A DNA stretch of 64,000 bases from Ramlibacter sp. (lineage in GTDB: Bacteria > Pseudomonadota > Gammaproteobacteria > Burkholderiales > Burkholderiaceae_C): contig JADJPY010000001.1 of assembly GCA_016713005.1 (NCBI GenBank), positions 62,001-126,000 of the forward strand, given 5' to 3'. The notes below the pieces were generated by a model, which was not told where the DNA came from, ran no database searches, and saw only the letters and a list, made by a program, of their open reading frames with translations. The translations under genes were made by a program, and so were the position numbers. The number at the start of each line of letters is the position of its first letter. The stretch's first letter is position 1. Below, piece after piece: positions 35,573-45,527 of the stretch.

Positions 35573-36624
35573 TTTTGCAAGGGAAATCGGACTTCAGCCC
35601 TCGTCCCGCCTTGTTGAGCCGCTACAAAATTGATAGCGCCTGCTGTGCCGTAGGCGGCGGCCAGGCGCTCGCGCACCTGGCTCAGCCCAAAGCCGGGGCT
35701 GCTGGGCAGGGCCTGCGTGGCGTCCAGCGCGGCGCCCACGCCGGTGTCGGCCACTTCCAGCACCAGCTGCGCGCCGTCCTGGCGGGCGCGCACGGTGATG
35801 TGGCCGCCTTCGATCTTGGGCTCCAGGCCGTGCTTGATGGCGTTTTCCACCAGCGGCTGCAGCAGCAGGGTGGGCACGGGCTGCGCGGCCAGCTAGGACG
35901 GCAGATCCAGTGTGTAGGCCAGGCGCGGCCCCATGCGCACGGCCATCAGCTCCAGGTAGTCGCGCAGGCGGTCAAACTCGGCCTGCAGCGGGTGCAAGCT
36001 GCTGCGCGAGGCGCTGAGCGTGGCGCGCAGGTAGGCAATCATGCGGTCCAGCATGTCCTGGGCGCGTGCGGGGTCGGTGCCGATCAGCACGCGCAGGTTG
36101 GCCAGCGTGTTGAACAGCATGTGCGGCTCCAGCTGCGTCTCCAGCAGCTTGAGGCGCGCCTCGCTGGCCAGGTGGCGCGCTTCCACCATCTTGCGTTCCA
36201 GGTAGGCGCCCTTGTTGACCGCATAGAAATAAAAGCTGCCCGCAATGCCCGCCAGCGCGGTGATCAGGATCGACTGGCGCAGGTTGGTCACGCGGTCCAC
36301 CGGCGGGCCGCTGGCATACCAGCCAAAGGTGCGGCAGGCAATGTCGGCCAGTGTCGTGCCCAGGAAGTACCCGGCGATGATGCCGCCCGCCACCAGCGCC
36401 ACACCCGCCAGGCCCTGGGGCCAGCCGGTTTCGGCGGCGGATGGAAACAGGTGGCGCCCCAGGTCGATGAACGCCCAGGTAAAAAACCCGATCAGGATCG
36501 AATAGACCACCGGCGGCGCATAGGGCCGCTCGGGCTGGAACGCGTACTGGACGGTGGCAATGGCCAGGCAGAACGCCATGGTCTGCAGCAGGTGCTGCAG
36601 TTTGTTCAGCCCGTCGAGCTTCAT
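35569..36624 (-). pseudogene. LytS/YehU-like sensor histidine kinase with an internal amber codon
   Basis: 352 codons from ATG 36624. Four or five membrane segments (about 15-135) precede the H-box QLEPHMLFNTL with His168. Codon 244 is TAG (35893-35895), within LDLPS*LAAQP; reading continues in the same frame into the ATPase domain (LQPLVENAIKHGLEP, DTGVG, FGLSQVRERL). One G-to-T or C-to-T change would explain it. Without the second part the kinase cannot autophosphorylate. The last ~20 codons lie in dispersed repeat copy 5. The start overlaps the upstream 2TM gene (ATGA). Confidence 0.8.
35584..35640 (+). repeat. dispersed repeat family A, copy 5, forming the kinase 3' end
   Basis: AAATCGGACTTCAGCCCT at the left, GCTACAAAATTGATAGC at the right. 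Read on the minus strand it encodes AINFVAAQQGGTRAEVRFP, the C-terminal strand and end of the histidine kinase, where GTRAEVRFP fits the usual kinase ending GGTxxxxxxP. Confidence 0.75.
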
Positions 36625-36926
36625 GGCGGGTTGCCCGGGCCGTGCTGTCGCTGGAGCCGCTCGCGCTCTTTTTGGACCATGCGCTCGCGCAGGCCGCTGC
36701 CGCTGCCCAGCACAAAGACGGACACGCCGTGCAGCGCCACGCCCAGGCCCCAGCCCAGCAGGGGGAACACCGACCACGGCCGGTCGCCAAAGGCGTATTT
36801 GGACATCGCGAAGATCACGATGTTGACCAGCACATACAGCGTGGCATGCACGTACCAGCCCAGCTTGGCGCCGGCGCGGCGGCGCGCGAGCGCGTCGATT
36901 TCTTCGGGGGTCATGGGTGCGGGCAT
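36621..36926 (-). CDS. 2TM-domain protein upstream of the sensor kinase
   Basis: 101 aa from ATG 36926. Begins with a short helix ARRRAGAKLGWYVHATLYVL leading into two membrane segments (about 25-45 and 55-75) separated by RPWSVFPLLGWG, then a basic coiled tail. This is the small '2TM' family often encoded with LytS/LytTR pairs. It overlaps the kinase start, so the three genes form an operon. A paralogue is at 39050-39358. Confidence 0.85.
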   Translation of the reverse strand: MPAPMTPEEIDALARRRAGAKLGWYVHATLYVLVNIVIFAMSKYAFGDRPWSVFPLLGWGLGVALHGVSVFVLGSGSGLRERMVQKERERLQRQHGPGNPP

Positions 36927-36951
36927 GGGGAGCGGGCGTTGGGGCGAAAGG

Positions 36952-37971
36952 TCATTCTAGACAGGCGCGGGCCACGGCCTGCACGGCGGCGGCGTCCAGC
37001 GTCAGGCCCATGTGGCCACTGCCGTCCACCAGGGTGACGGGCACGGGGCGGCCGGCGGACTCAAAGACAGCGGCGTACTTCGTGGGGTCAAACAGCTCGT
37101 CGTTGCGGCCAGCCAGCAGGCGCATGGGGCGCTTTGCGTTGCGGATGTCGGCCAGGTAGTCGTTGCGGGGGCGAAAGCCGGTGGCCAGGTTGAAGTCGTA
37201 GCTGGAGGTGAGGAACTGGCGCGCCACGTCGTTCAGGCCGAAGCGCAGCACCGGCAGGTGGTTCCACCGGGTGATGCCCACCACGTTGAGCATCGTCACG
37301 GCCACGATGCGGGGCAGCCCCACCGAGACCCAGCCGCCGTCGTTGGGCCGGTTGGTGGGCGCCGTGTGGTGCAAGAAGGGCGCGAGCAACACGTAGCGGT
37401 CAAACAGGTCCTGGCGGGGGCTGCCGGCAAAGCGCAGCACGAAGCCGCCGCCGGACGAAAACCCCGCCAGCGTGCTGGGGCCGTTGTGCGGCACGGCGCG
37501 CACGAAGTCCTCGATGTCGTCTTCCAGCTGGTTGACGTAGGCGGCCTGCCCGCGCGGGCCGGAGTCGCCGTGGCCCCGCATGTCCAGCGCGGCCACCTCC
37601 AGGCCCTGCGCGGCCAGCGCCTGGGCCAGCACATGCATGCTGCGCCCGCGGGCCGACGAACCGTGCACCAGCACCACGCGGCGCACGGGGGTGGCGGCCG
37701 GGTTCGCGACAGCCGTGCTGGTGCCCCGCGTTACCGCCGGGTAGTGCAGCCAGGCCATGGCGGTGCCGTCGCGGGCCTTGAAGGTGCGCGCTGGCGGCAC
37801 GGCCGAGAAATCGGCCTTGGCGAACGGGTCATTGATGCTGGCCAGCGGCGCGATGGGGCCGGGCCCGCCAAAGGCGATGGCGGCGGCCAGCAAGGCCAAC
37901 AGAACGGCCAGCGAGACGCCGGCGGAGATCAGGAGCCTGCGCGGCCAGCGGCGATGCGTGGGGGATGTCAT
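36952..37971 (-). CDS. membrane-anchored alpha/beta hydrolase
   Basis: 339 aa from ATG 37971. An N-terminal anchor (about 13-34) is followed by an alpha/beta hydrolase fold: VVLVHGSSARG (oxyanion region), MRGHGDSG, nucleophile Ser in GFSSGGG, acid in GRNDELFD and His in DGSGHMG. The substrate is unknown; similar proteins are lysophospholipase-like. Its ATG overlaps the stop of the upstream hydrolase by four bases. Confidence 0.85.
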   Translation of the reverse strand: MTSPTHRRWPRRLLISAGVSLAVLLALLAAAIAFGGPGPIAPLASINDPFAKADFSAVPPARTFKARDGTAMAWLHYPAVTRGTSTAVANPAATPVRRVVLVHGSSARGRSMHVLAQALAAQGLEVAALDMRGHGDSGPRGQAAYVNQLEDDIEDFVRAVPHNGPSTLAGFSSGGGFVLRFAGSPRQDLFDRYVLLAPFLHHTAPTNRPNDGGWVSVGLPRIVAVTMLNVVGITRWNHLPVLRFGLNDVARQFLTSSYDFNLATGFRPRNDYLADIRNAKRPMRLLAGRNDELFDPTKYAAVFESAGRPVPVTLVDGSGHMGLTLDAAAVQAVARACLE

Positions 37972-39041
37972 GGCTTGGGCTCCAGGTGTTTGGCAAAGAA
38001 CCGCGTGATGGCGGCGTTGAGCATGGGGATGATGCGGGCGCGGTCAAAGCCGGGCGGGTCGCCGTTGAGTTCGCGGGCAATGTCGCTCACCACATTGTCG
38101 GGCGGCATGGGTGAGAGCATCACGCCGTGGCTGGCCTCGGGGATGTCGGCCACGGTCTCGCAGCTGGCGCAGGCCTGTCGCACCGCGCCGATGTGAAAGC
38201 GCGGCACCTGGTTGACGTCGCGCCCGGCGATCACCAGGCCCAGCGGGATGCGCGGGCTGGAGAGCGAGGCCATGTCAAAGTCGGCGGCAAACGGCACGGC
38301 GGCCACGGCGGCGGCGAAGCGCGGGTCGTCGTGGGTGTACCAGGTCTCGTCGTCAAAGCGCTGGCGCAGCACGCCCAGGGCCACCTGCTTCTTGAGGCCG
38401 TCCAGCCAGTTGCCGCGCAGCCGGGTGATGTAGCCCACGCAGGACGAAAAATCCTCCGCGATGTGCGCCTCGCAGTGGCGGCGGAACGACGCCGGCGACC
38501 AGCGCCCGCCTGCGACAGAAAACACGGTGTGCCCGCCCGCCGAGCCGCCAAACAGGCCCACGCGGTCCAGCTGCAGCAGTGCGCCCAGCGGGCTGGCGGC
38601 CACGGCGTCGATGGCGCGGCTGGCTTCGCCGGGGCGGCGCTTCCAGCTCTCAGGGCCGGGCTGGCTGTGGTCGCGGGCGTGGTCGTGGCGGTGCTGGGGC
38701 AGGGCCACGGTGAAGCCCGCTTGCACCAGCGCGCGGGCCAGGTCCACATGCACCCAGGGCGCGCCGCCCGAGCCGTGCGACACCACCACCAGGCGGCCGT
38801 TGCCGCGCGCCGCCGGGGCGTCCACCGCCAGCGTGAAGCCGAACACCCCCCGGGTGACGGGCTGCTCGGCCGCGTCGGTGGGGTAGAACACGGTGACAGG
38901 GCCGTCGCCTGCCGTGCCGGCCAGGACCGCCAGGCCCATGCCCGCGCGTGCGGCGATCGGGGCGAAGGCCAGCGCGGTGGCAAGGCCGGTGGCGGCCAGC
39001 CAGCGCAGCGTGCCGTGCAGCAAAGGGGTGTGGAACGGCAT
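37968..39041 (-). CDS. exported dienelactone-hydrolase-like alpha/beta hydrolase
   Basis: 357 aa from ATG 39041, signal peptide ending APIAARAG. Motifs: VVSHGSGGAPWV, nucleophile Ser in LFGGSAGGHT, and a terminal His in IPEASHGVM. Several Cys residues (CEAHIAEDFSSC, CASC) suggest disulfides in the periplasm. Related proteins are annotated as predicted dienelactone hydrolases, real substrate unknown. Sits between a 2TM gene and a second hydrolase, all co-directional. Confidence 0.83.
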   Translation of the reverse strand: MPFHTPLLHGTLRWLAATGLATALAFAPIAARAGMGLAVLAGTAGDGPVTVFYPTDAAEQPVTRGVFGFTLAVDAPAARGNGRLVVVSHGSGGAPWVHVDLARALVQAGFTVALPQHRHDHARDHSQPGPESWKRRPGEASRAIDAVAASPLGALLQLDRVGLFGGSAGGHTVFSVAGGRWSPASFRRHCEAHIAEDFSSCVGYITRLRGNWLDGLKKQVALGVLRQRFDDETWYTHDDPRFAAAVAAVPFAADFDMASLSSPRIPLGLVIAGRDVNQVPRFHIGAVRQACASCETVADIPEASHGVMLSPMPPDNVVSDIARELNGDPPGFDRARIIPMLNAAITRFFAKHLEPKP

Positions 39042-39049
39042 GGGGCGGC

Positions 39050-39358
39050 TTACCAGGGGTCGCGCTGCAGGGTGAGGCGGTTGCGCTCGCGCTGGAGCAG
39101 GCGTTCGTACAGGCCGCCCCCGCCGGTGACAAAGAACACCACCACGCCGTGGATGGCCAGGCCCAGGCCCCAGGCCAGCGCCGGGTAGATGGCCCAGCTG
39201 CGCCCGCCGGCGGCCGCAAGGGCGATCAGGCCGGCGTTGACGCACAGGTAGACCAGGGCGTGGATGCTCCAGCCCAGCTTGGCGCCGGCGCGGCGGCGCG
39301 CGGTGCGCTCAAGTGCTTCGGCCGGGGTGAGGTTGGTGTGGCGGTCGTGTCGGCTCAT
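39050..39358 (-). CDS. 2TM-domain protein, paralogue of 36621-36926
   Basis: 102 aa from ATG 39358, preceded by CAAAGGAGAACCCC. The same layout as its paralogue: RRRAGAKLGWSIHALVYL, two membrane segments, ALAWGLGLAIHG between them, and a basic tail YERLLQRERNRLTLQ. The segment RRRAGAKLGW is identical in both. Eight bases separate it from the hydrolase that follows. Confidence 0.85.
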   Translation of the reverse strand: MSRHDRHTNLTPAEALERTARRRAGAKLGWSIHALVYLCVNAGLIALAAAGGRSWAIYPALAWGLGLAIHGVVVFFVTGGGGLYERLLQRERNRLTLQRDPW

Positions 39359-39386
39359 GGGGTTCTCCTTTGGGGGTGAGGGGTGT

Positions 39387-39956
39387 TCAGGCGCTGAGGC
39401 CGGGCGTGGTGGAGATTGGGTTGGCAGGCCTGAAAGCCAGGCGGCCCAGGCGGGCAGCGCGCCCGGCGAAGATGCCGCTGAAGGCGCCGTACAGGCCGCC
39501 AACGATCACGGTGTAGGTGCCGTCCTGCGCCAGGCCGGGTTGCATGGCCAGGTCGACGCCGACGACGTACTTGGTCAGGAAGATGCCCAGGATCAGCACC
39601 AGCGGCACCAGGCTGCCGGGCACGCGGAAGCTGCGCCGTGCGCTGTCGTATGCGGCGTTGGCGGGGGCGGCCATGGGGGCCACCACGGCCATCATCACGG
39701 CGGCACCGATGAGCCAGGCCAGCAGCACGTAGCCCAGGAGCGGCGACGCGCCGAAGGCGGAAACCATGCCGTACAGCGACAGGCAGGTCATGGCCACCGG
39801 GATGATGGCGGTGCGCAGCGCGCCCACGGTGCGGGTGCGCAGCTGCGACAGGCCCAGGGCTGTCAGGCCGGCCAGCAGGCCCCACACCCAGACGGGGGTG
39901 TTCTTGACGACCTGGGCCAGGGCTTGCGGGTGTTGGGCGATGAGTTGAAGCAGCAT
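39387..39956 (-). CDS. DUF6622-like membrane protein
   Basis: 189 aa from ATG 39956. Five or six hydrophobic segments; the opening (VVKNTPVWVWGLLAGLTALG, followed by LRTRTV) is characteristic of a small family of inner-membrane proteins (tentatively DUF6622). No catalytic motif. It lies in a minus-strand run with DUF2306 and 2TM genes; function unknown. Confidence 0.75.
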   Translation of the reverse strand: MLLQLIAQHPQALAQVVKNTPVWVWGLLAGLTALGLSQLRTRTVGALRTAIIPVAMTCLSLYGMVSAFGASPLLGYVLLAWLIGAAVMMAVVAPMAAPANAAYDSARRSFRVPGSLVPLVLILGIFLTKYVVGVDLAMQPGLAQDGTYTVIVGGLYGAFSGIFAGRAARLGRLAFRPANPISTTPGLSA

Positions 39957-40004
39957 GGGAATCTCCGTAAAGAAAGGGGGGCAAGAGGGCGCTAAGAAGG
40001 GGCG

Positions 40005-40418
40005 TCAGGCCAGGCCGAGCCACTGGCCCCAGATGAGGTTGCCCAGCAGGCGATCCGGGTGCAGGGTGAAGCCGCCGGCGATGACGCAGGCACCGATGTA
40101 CAGGCCCTGCATGGTCTTGCGGTGGCCGGCGATGTTGCCGCGGGCCAGGAACCAGAAAGCGCCCACAAGCATGCCCAGCGTCACCGGAATCAGCAGGTGG
40201 ATGGGCCCGAAGCCGGCGATGTGGGGGATCCTGTCGCCACTGATGAAGATGGCCGACAACGCGGCGACCAGCATCAGCGTGACCCAGGCATAGCCAAATG
40301 CGCGGTGCAGTTTGGGGTGCTGCTGGCGCCCAAGGCGGGCCCACAGGGCAAACGGGCCGATGGCGGTGGCCGCCAGGGCGGCGGTCATGTGGACGGCGAC
40401 GATGGGGGTGAGTTGCAT
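40005..40418 (-). CDS. DUF2306 membrane protein
   Basis: 137 aa from ATG 40418, preceded by CCGGAGCACACC. Four membrane segments; typical motifs are VAVHMTAALAATAIGPFALW, HPKLHRAFGYAWV with conserved histidines, and AGHRKTMQGLYIG. Family members are four-helix haem- or metal-binding-like membrane proteins with no proven role. Divergent from the MacA-type gene, with 218 bp between starts that hold no further gene. Confidence 0.85.
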   Translation of the reverse strand: MQLTPIVAVHMTAALAATAIGPFALWARLGRQQHPKLHRAFGYAWVTLMLVAALSAIFISGDRIPHIAGFGPIHLLIPVTLGMLVGAFWFLARGNIAGHRKTMQGLYIGACVIAGGFTLHPDRLLGNLIWGQWLGLA

Positions 40419-40636
40419 GGTGTGCTCCGGGGTTCGATGGAGCGGACTGTGCCGGGGCGGCCGGGCTTGAGCGAGCGCGGTGCGACGAAATGCGGGAAAA
40501 GCGGCGTGAAATGCAGCGCCGGCGGCGCGGGCGGCGGCGTCTTTTGCAGGGGTTGGGTGGGCAATTTGCCTGCGCTTTACAAGGGCGACACGGCGGGGAC
40601 GCACGCCGGACAGGCCCGGATTCCTACAATGGGTCG

Positions 40637-42793
40637 ATGAAGCAACGCAACTGGAAAGTCTGGGGTGTGGCTGCCGCGGTCGTCGTGCTGGTGGGCGGGG
40701 GCGCCGCCTGGTGGCTGGCGCGCGGCAAGGCCGATGACGTGCAGTACCGCACGGCAAAGATCGAGCGCGGGCCGCTGTCGGCCACGGTGTCGGCCAGCGG
40801 GGCGGTCAACCCGGTGACGCAGGTGTCGGTGGGCACGCAGGTGTCGGGCCAAATCAAGGACCTGTATGTGGACTTCAATTCCGAGGTCAAGGCCGGGCAG
40901 CTGATTGCGGTGATCGACCCCGAGACGTTTGAATACCGCGTGCGCCAGGCCCAGGCCGATGTGGACGCGGCGCGCGCCGCGGTGCTGACGGCGCAGGCCA
41001 ATGCGGCTTCCAGCCGCGCCGGCATCTCGCGCGCCCAGAGCGACCTGACCGAAGCCCAGCGCACCCACGAGCGCAACCAGAGCCTGCAGGCGCAGGGCTT
41101 CATCTCGCAGGCCGAGGTGGAGCGCACCCGCGCGGCGGTGGCCACGGCGGGCGAGAACCTCAAGTCCGCGCAGGCCCAGCTGGGCGTGACGGACGCCCAG
41201 ATCAAGAGCGCCCAGGCGGGCGTGGCCCAGCGCGAGGCCTCGCTGGCGCAGGCCCGCATCGACCTGGCCCGCACGCGCATCACATCGCCGGTCAATGGCA
41301 TCGTGATCAAGCGCGCGATCGAGAAGGGCCAGACCGTGGCGGCCAGCCTGCAGTCGCCCGAGCTGTTCGTGATCGCGCAGAACCTGCAGGACATGCAGGT
41401 GGACGCCAGCATCGACGAGAGCGATGTGGGGCGCATCCGCACCGGGCAGAAGGCCACCTTCACCGTGGACGCCTTCCCCGGCCAGACATTTGAGGGCACG
41501 GTGGGCCAGGTGCGCAAGGCCGCGCAGAACGTGGCCAACGTGGTGACCTATGTGGCGGTCGTGGCGTTTTCCAACACGGGCGGGCGGCTGTTGCCGGGCA
41601 TGACGGCCAATGTGCGCGTGGTGACCGACCAGCGCGAGAGCGTGCTCAAGGTGCCCAACGCGTCGCTGCGGGTGCGCATTGCGGGCGTGGAGCCGGCGGC
41701 GGCTGCGGGCGCTGCGGGTGCCTCGGCACCGGTGCGCGGCGCCTCGGGCACAACCACCGGCTGGCTGCAGCGGCTGCAGGGTGTGCTGGGCAGCGAGGCC
41801 CTGGCCCAGCCGGCGCAGGGCGGGGGCTTTGCCGCGATGCGCGAGCGCCTGGTCAGCGAGCTGCAGCTGTCCACCGAGCAGCAGGGCAAGCTGGACGCGA
41901 TCAGCACCGGCATGCGCCCGCAGTTCATGGCGCTGCGCGACCTGCCCGAGGACCAGCGCCCCGCCGCGCGCGAAAAGCTGCTGGGCGAGATGCGCGCCCA
42001 GATCAACGCCATGCTGGACGCGGGCCAGCGCGCCAAATACGCCCAGTTGCAAACGCAGGCCCAGGCGCAGCCCCGCCCGCAAGGCCCGGGCGCGGCCAAG
42101 GGGGATCAGGGTGCTACAAAATCGATAGCAGGTCAGCCCGCACCGGCGGGGGCTGGAGGCCAAAAAGACTCCAAAAATCGCCCTGCAGCCGGCAAGACGG
42201 CCGAGACGCCACCCGTGGCGCAAGCGCCGGCAGCCATGGCTGCGCCCGCTGCAGCTGCGCCGGCTGCGGGCGAACTGCCCGCCGGCCCGGTGGCGCCGCC
42301 GCTTGCGGGCACCGGCCCGCTGGTGGAGACGCGCAACCGGCTGGTGGCCGAGCTGCGCATGGACGCGGCCCAGGCCGCCAAACTGGACGCGATCTACGCC
42401 GATGCGCGCCCGCGCTTCATGGCCCTGCGCGACCTGCCCGAGGCCGAGCGGCCCAAGGCACGCGAGCGCGTGAGCGGCGATATCCGCGCCCGGATTGCCG
42501 AGATCCTGACGCCTGGGCAGAAGGCCCGCTACGCCGCGATGGCCGCCGAAGGCGCGGGCCGCCAGGCGACGCGCGGGCGCATCTACCTGATGGGAGAGGA
42601 CGGCAAGCCCAAGGCCTACAACGTGCGTCTGGGCATCAGCGACGGCACCATGACCGAGCTGATCGTGGGCCCCGGCAGCCCCGACGCCGCCGAGCTGAAG
42701 GAAGGCGCGCTGGTGATCACCGGCACCTTGGCTGCAGGCGCAGCGGGCGCAGGTGGCGCGCGGGCACCCGCCGGCCCGCGCCTGCCGTTCTAG
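40637..42793 (+). CDS. macA: MacA-type membrane-fusion adaptor with two embedded Spy-like modules
   Basis: 718 aa from ATG 40637, much longer than the usual ~390. Order: anchor helix 9-27; biotinyl-lipoyl half GTQVSGQIKDLYVDF; coiled coil about 98-212; second lipoyl half RITSPVNGIVIKRAIEKGQTV; beta-barrel to about 345. Then an insert of about 300 residues: helical module 401-471, a Pro/Ala linker with repeat copy 6 (492-513), helical module 565-636, and finally the membrane-proximal strand region GKPKAYNVRLGISDG to ALVITG. Modules share RPxFMALRDLPE and end in GQRAKYAQL/GQKARYAAM, like Spy/CpxP (LTxxQ) proteins. It links the ABC pump below to an outer-membrane channel. Confidence 0.88.
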   Translation: MKQRNWKVWGVAAAVVVLVGGGAAWWLARGKADDVQYRTAKIERGPLSATVSASGAVNPVTQVSVGTQVSGQIKDLYVDFNSEVKAGQLIAVIDPETFEYRVRQAQADVDAARAAVLTAQANAASSRAGISRAQSDLTEAQRTHERNQSLQAQGFISQAEVERTRAAVATAGENLKSAQAQLGVTDAQIKSAQAGVAQREASLAQARIDLARTRITSPVNGIVIKRAIEKGQTVAASLQSPELFVIAQNLQDMQVDASIDESDVGRIRTGQKATFTVDAFPGQTFEGTVGQVRKAAQNVANVVTYVAVVAFSNTGGRLLPGMTANVRVVTDQRESVLKVPNASLRVRIAGVEPAAAAGAAGASAPVRGASGTTTGWLQRLQGVLGSEALAQPAQGGGFAAMRERLVSELQLSTEQQGKLDAISTGMRPQFMALRDLPEDQRPAAREKLLGEMRAQINAMLDAGQRAKYAQLQTQAQAQPRPQGPGAAKGDQGATKSIAGQPAPAGAGGQKDSKNRPAAGKTAETPPVAQAPAAMAAPAAAAPAAGELPAGPVAPPLAGTGPLVETRNRLVAELRMDAAQAAKLDAIYADARPRFMALRDLPEAERPKARERVSGDIRARIAEILTPGQKARYAAMAAEGAGRQATRGRIYLMGEDGKPKAYNVRLGISDGTMTELIVGPGSPDAAELKEGALVITGTLAAGAAGAGGARAPAGPRLPF
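41837..42544 (+). repeat. duplicated Spy-like module coding segments inside the adaptor gene
   Basis: Codons 401-471 (41837-42049) and 565-636 (42329-42544) encode two copies of one helical module; shared elements are RLVSELQLSTEQQGKLDAI against RLVAELRMDAAQAAKLDAI and FMALRDLPE in both. The DNA copies have diverged but remain aligned without gaps apart from one residue. The Pro/Ala linker between them contains dispersed repeat copy 6. Confidence 0.8.
42112..42170 (-). repeat. dispersed repeat family A, copy 6, in frame inside the adaptor gene
   Basis: On the minus strand: GGCCTCCAGCCCCCGCC at the left and GCTATCGATTTTGTAGC at the right. Read by the gene (plus strand) it gives ATKSIAGQPAPAGAGGQK in the linker between the two helical modules. 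Confidence 0.8.
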
Positions 42794-42818
42794 GCCAGCA
42801 AGGCATCAAGGCATCACC

Positions 42819-43654
42819 ATGGCCCTGATTGAAGCGCGCGAGCTCACCAAGACCTACGTCATGGGCGACCAGACGGTGCATGCGCTGCGGGGCGTGTCGC
42901 TGGACATCGAGGAGGGCGCCTTTGTCGCGATCATGGGCGCCAGCGGCTCCGGCAAGAGCACGCTGATGAACATCCTGGGTTGCCTGGACCTGCCCACCAG
43001 CGGCATCTACCGGCTGGCGGACGAGGCGGTGGAGGGCATGGCCGCCGACCAGCTGGCCAGCATCCGCAACCGGCGCATCGGATTCGTCTTCCAGCAGTTC
43101 AACCTGCTGCCGCGCACCAGCGCGCTGGAGAACGTGGAACTGCCCATGGTCTACGCCGGCATCAAGTCGCCCGAGCGGCGCGAGCGCGCCATGCGGGCGC
43201 TGCAGAAGGTGGGGCTGGGTGAACGCTTTGCCCACACGCCGGCAGAGCTGTCGGGCGGGCAGCAACAGCGCGTGGCGATTGCGCGGGCGCTGGTCAACGA
43301 CCCGCAGCTCATCCTGGCCGACGAACCCACCGGCGCGCTGGATTCGCAGACCAGCGAAGACATCATGCGGCTGCTGACCGACCTAAACGCACAAGGCATG
43401 ACGGTGGTGCTGGTCACCCACGAAAGCGACATCGCCGCCTGGGCGCGCCGCAAGATCGTCTTCCGCGACGGCCATATCCTCGAAGATGTGCTCCAGGATT
43501 CAAAACAATCGGGGTCAGATTCCAATTCCCCGGCGAAACTGGAAACTGACTCCCATTCCGTGGAATTGAGCGCCGCCGGGCCGCCCCAAGGCGCGAGGGC
43601 CCCCTCGGGGGGCAGCGCAGTGCACGGAGTGACAAGCGTGGGGGTCAGCTCAGC

Positions 43655-43658
<4 letters not shown>
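42819..43658 (+). CDS. MacB-type ABC transporter ATPase
   Basis: 279 aa from ATG 42819. ABC motifs in order: Walker A MGASGSGKST, Q-loop VFQQFNLLP, signature LSGGQQQRVAIARAL, Walker B LILADEPTGALD, H-loop VTHE. It powers export with the permease that follows. The last ~65 residues after FRDGHILEDV are atypical, Ser/Pro/Gly-rich and encoded by repeat-like DNA (43505-43650), so the natural enzyme end is probably near residue 225. The permease GTG overlaps its stop. Confidence 0.92.
43505..43650 (+). repeat. repeat-like DNA forming the ATPase C-terminal tail
   Basis: Two juxtaposed elements: GGGGTCAGATTCCAATTCCC ... ACTGACTCCC (43511-43555), of a kind often seen between genes in beta-proteobacteria, and GGGCCCCCTCGGGGGGC with the flank CAGCGCAGTGCACGGAGTGA (43598-43635), which forms a strong GC hairpin. 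Both lie inside the open frame of the ATPase gene. Family membership is from memory, not from a search. Confidence 0.5.
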
Positions 43659-44883
<1,225 letters not shown>

Positions 44884-44887
<4 letters not shown>

Positions 44888-45486
44888 CAAATCCGTTTGC
44901 CCCGCGTCGCGCACTGGTGTGCATGCTTTCAACCGTGGCGCTCGCGGGCGCGTCGCTGCTGGCCGGCTGCGCCAGCACGCCACGCACGGTGGGCTTCAGC
45001 GAGGCGCAGCTGGTGGAGCGGCTCGCGCGGCAGTTTCCGGTGCGCACACGCGTGCTGGGGATTTTTGATGTCGAAGTGACCAATCCGCGTGTGCAACTCC
45101 AGCCGGACAGTAACCGCATCGCCACCCGGCTGGACTACGCGCTTGGGCCGGCGCTGGCCGGCACGCGCCGCACCCTGGGCCAGATGCAGCTGAGTTACGC
45201 GCTGCGCTACGAGCCCACCGACCAGACGGTGCGCCTGAGCGAGGTGCGTGCAGAGGCGGTCGATGCCGCTGCTGAACCAGCCCCCGAAGCAGGTGCCACC
45301 ACGCCAGGCACGCCGCGCCTGCAGCAACTGGCAGGCCTGTTGGCACAGTCCCTGTTGAAGGACCATGTGATCTACCGCTTCAAGCCGGAGGACCTGCGCG
45401 CCGCCGAGGGCAGGGGCGTGCGGCCCGGTCCGATCCGCGTGGTGCCCGGCGGGGTGCAGATGGAGCTGTTGCCGGCGCCGAAGTAG
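44884..45486 (+). CDS. DUF1439 lipoprotein downstream of the exporter
   Basis: 200 aa from ATG 44884 (ATGA overlap with the permease). Lipoprotein signal with lipobox LLAGC, then a beta-rich domain (VGFSEAQLVERLARQFP, VTNPRVQLQPDSNRIATRLD) that matches DUF1439, a YceB-like tubular lipid-binding fold. A short Ala/Glu/Pro insert lies around residue 125. Co-transcribed with the exporter, so it may handle the exported molecule in the periplasm; that is inference. Confidence 0.83.
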
Positions 45487-45527
45487 CGCGCCCGGTAACA
45501 TCCAGCCCTTTCAACGGGAGCGTGCGT

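Noticed and set aside
43598..43635. GC-rich hairpin as a terminator between ATPase and permease genes
   Set aside because: It lies within the open reading frame, has no T-run, and the next gene overlaps the stop, so termination there would break the operon.
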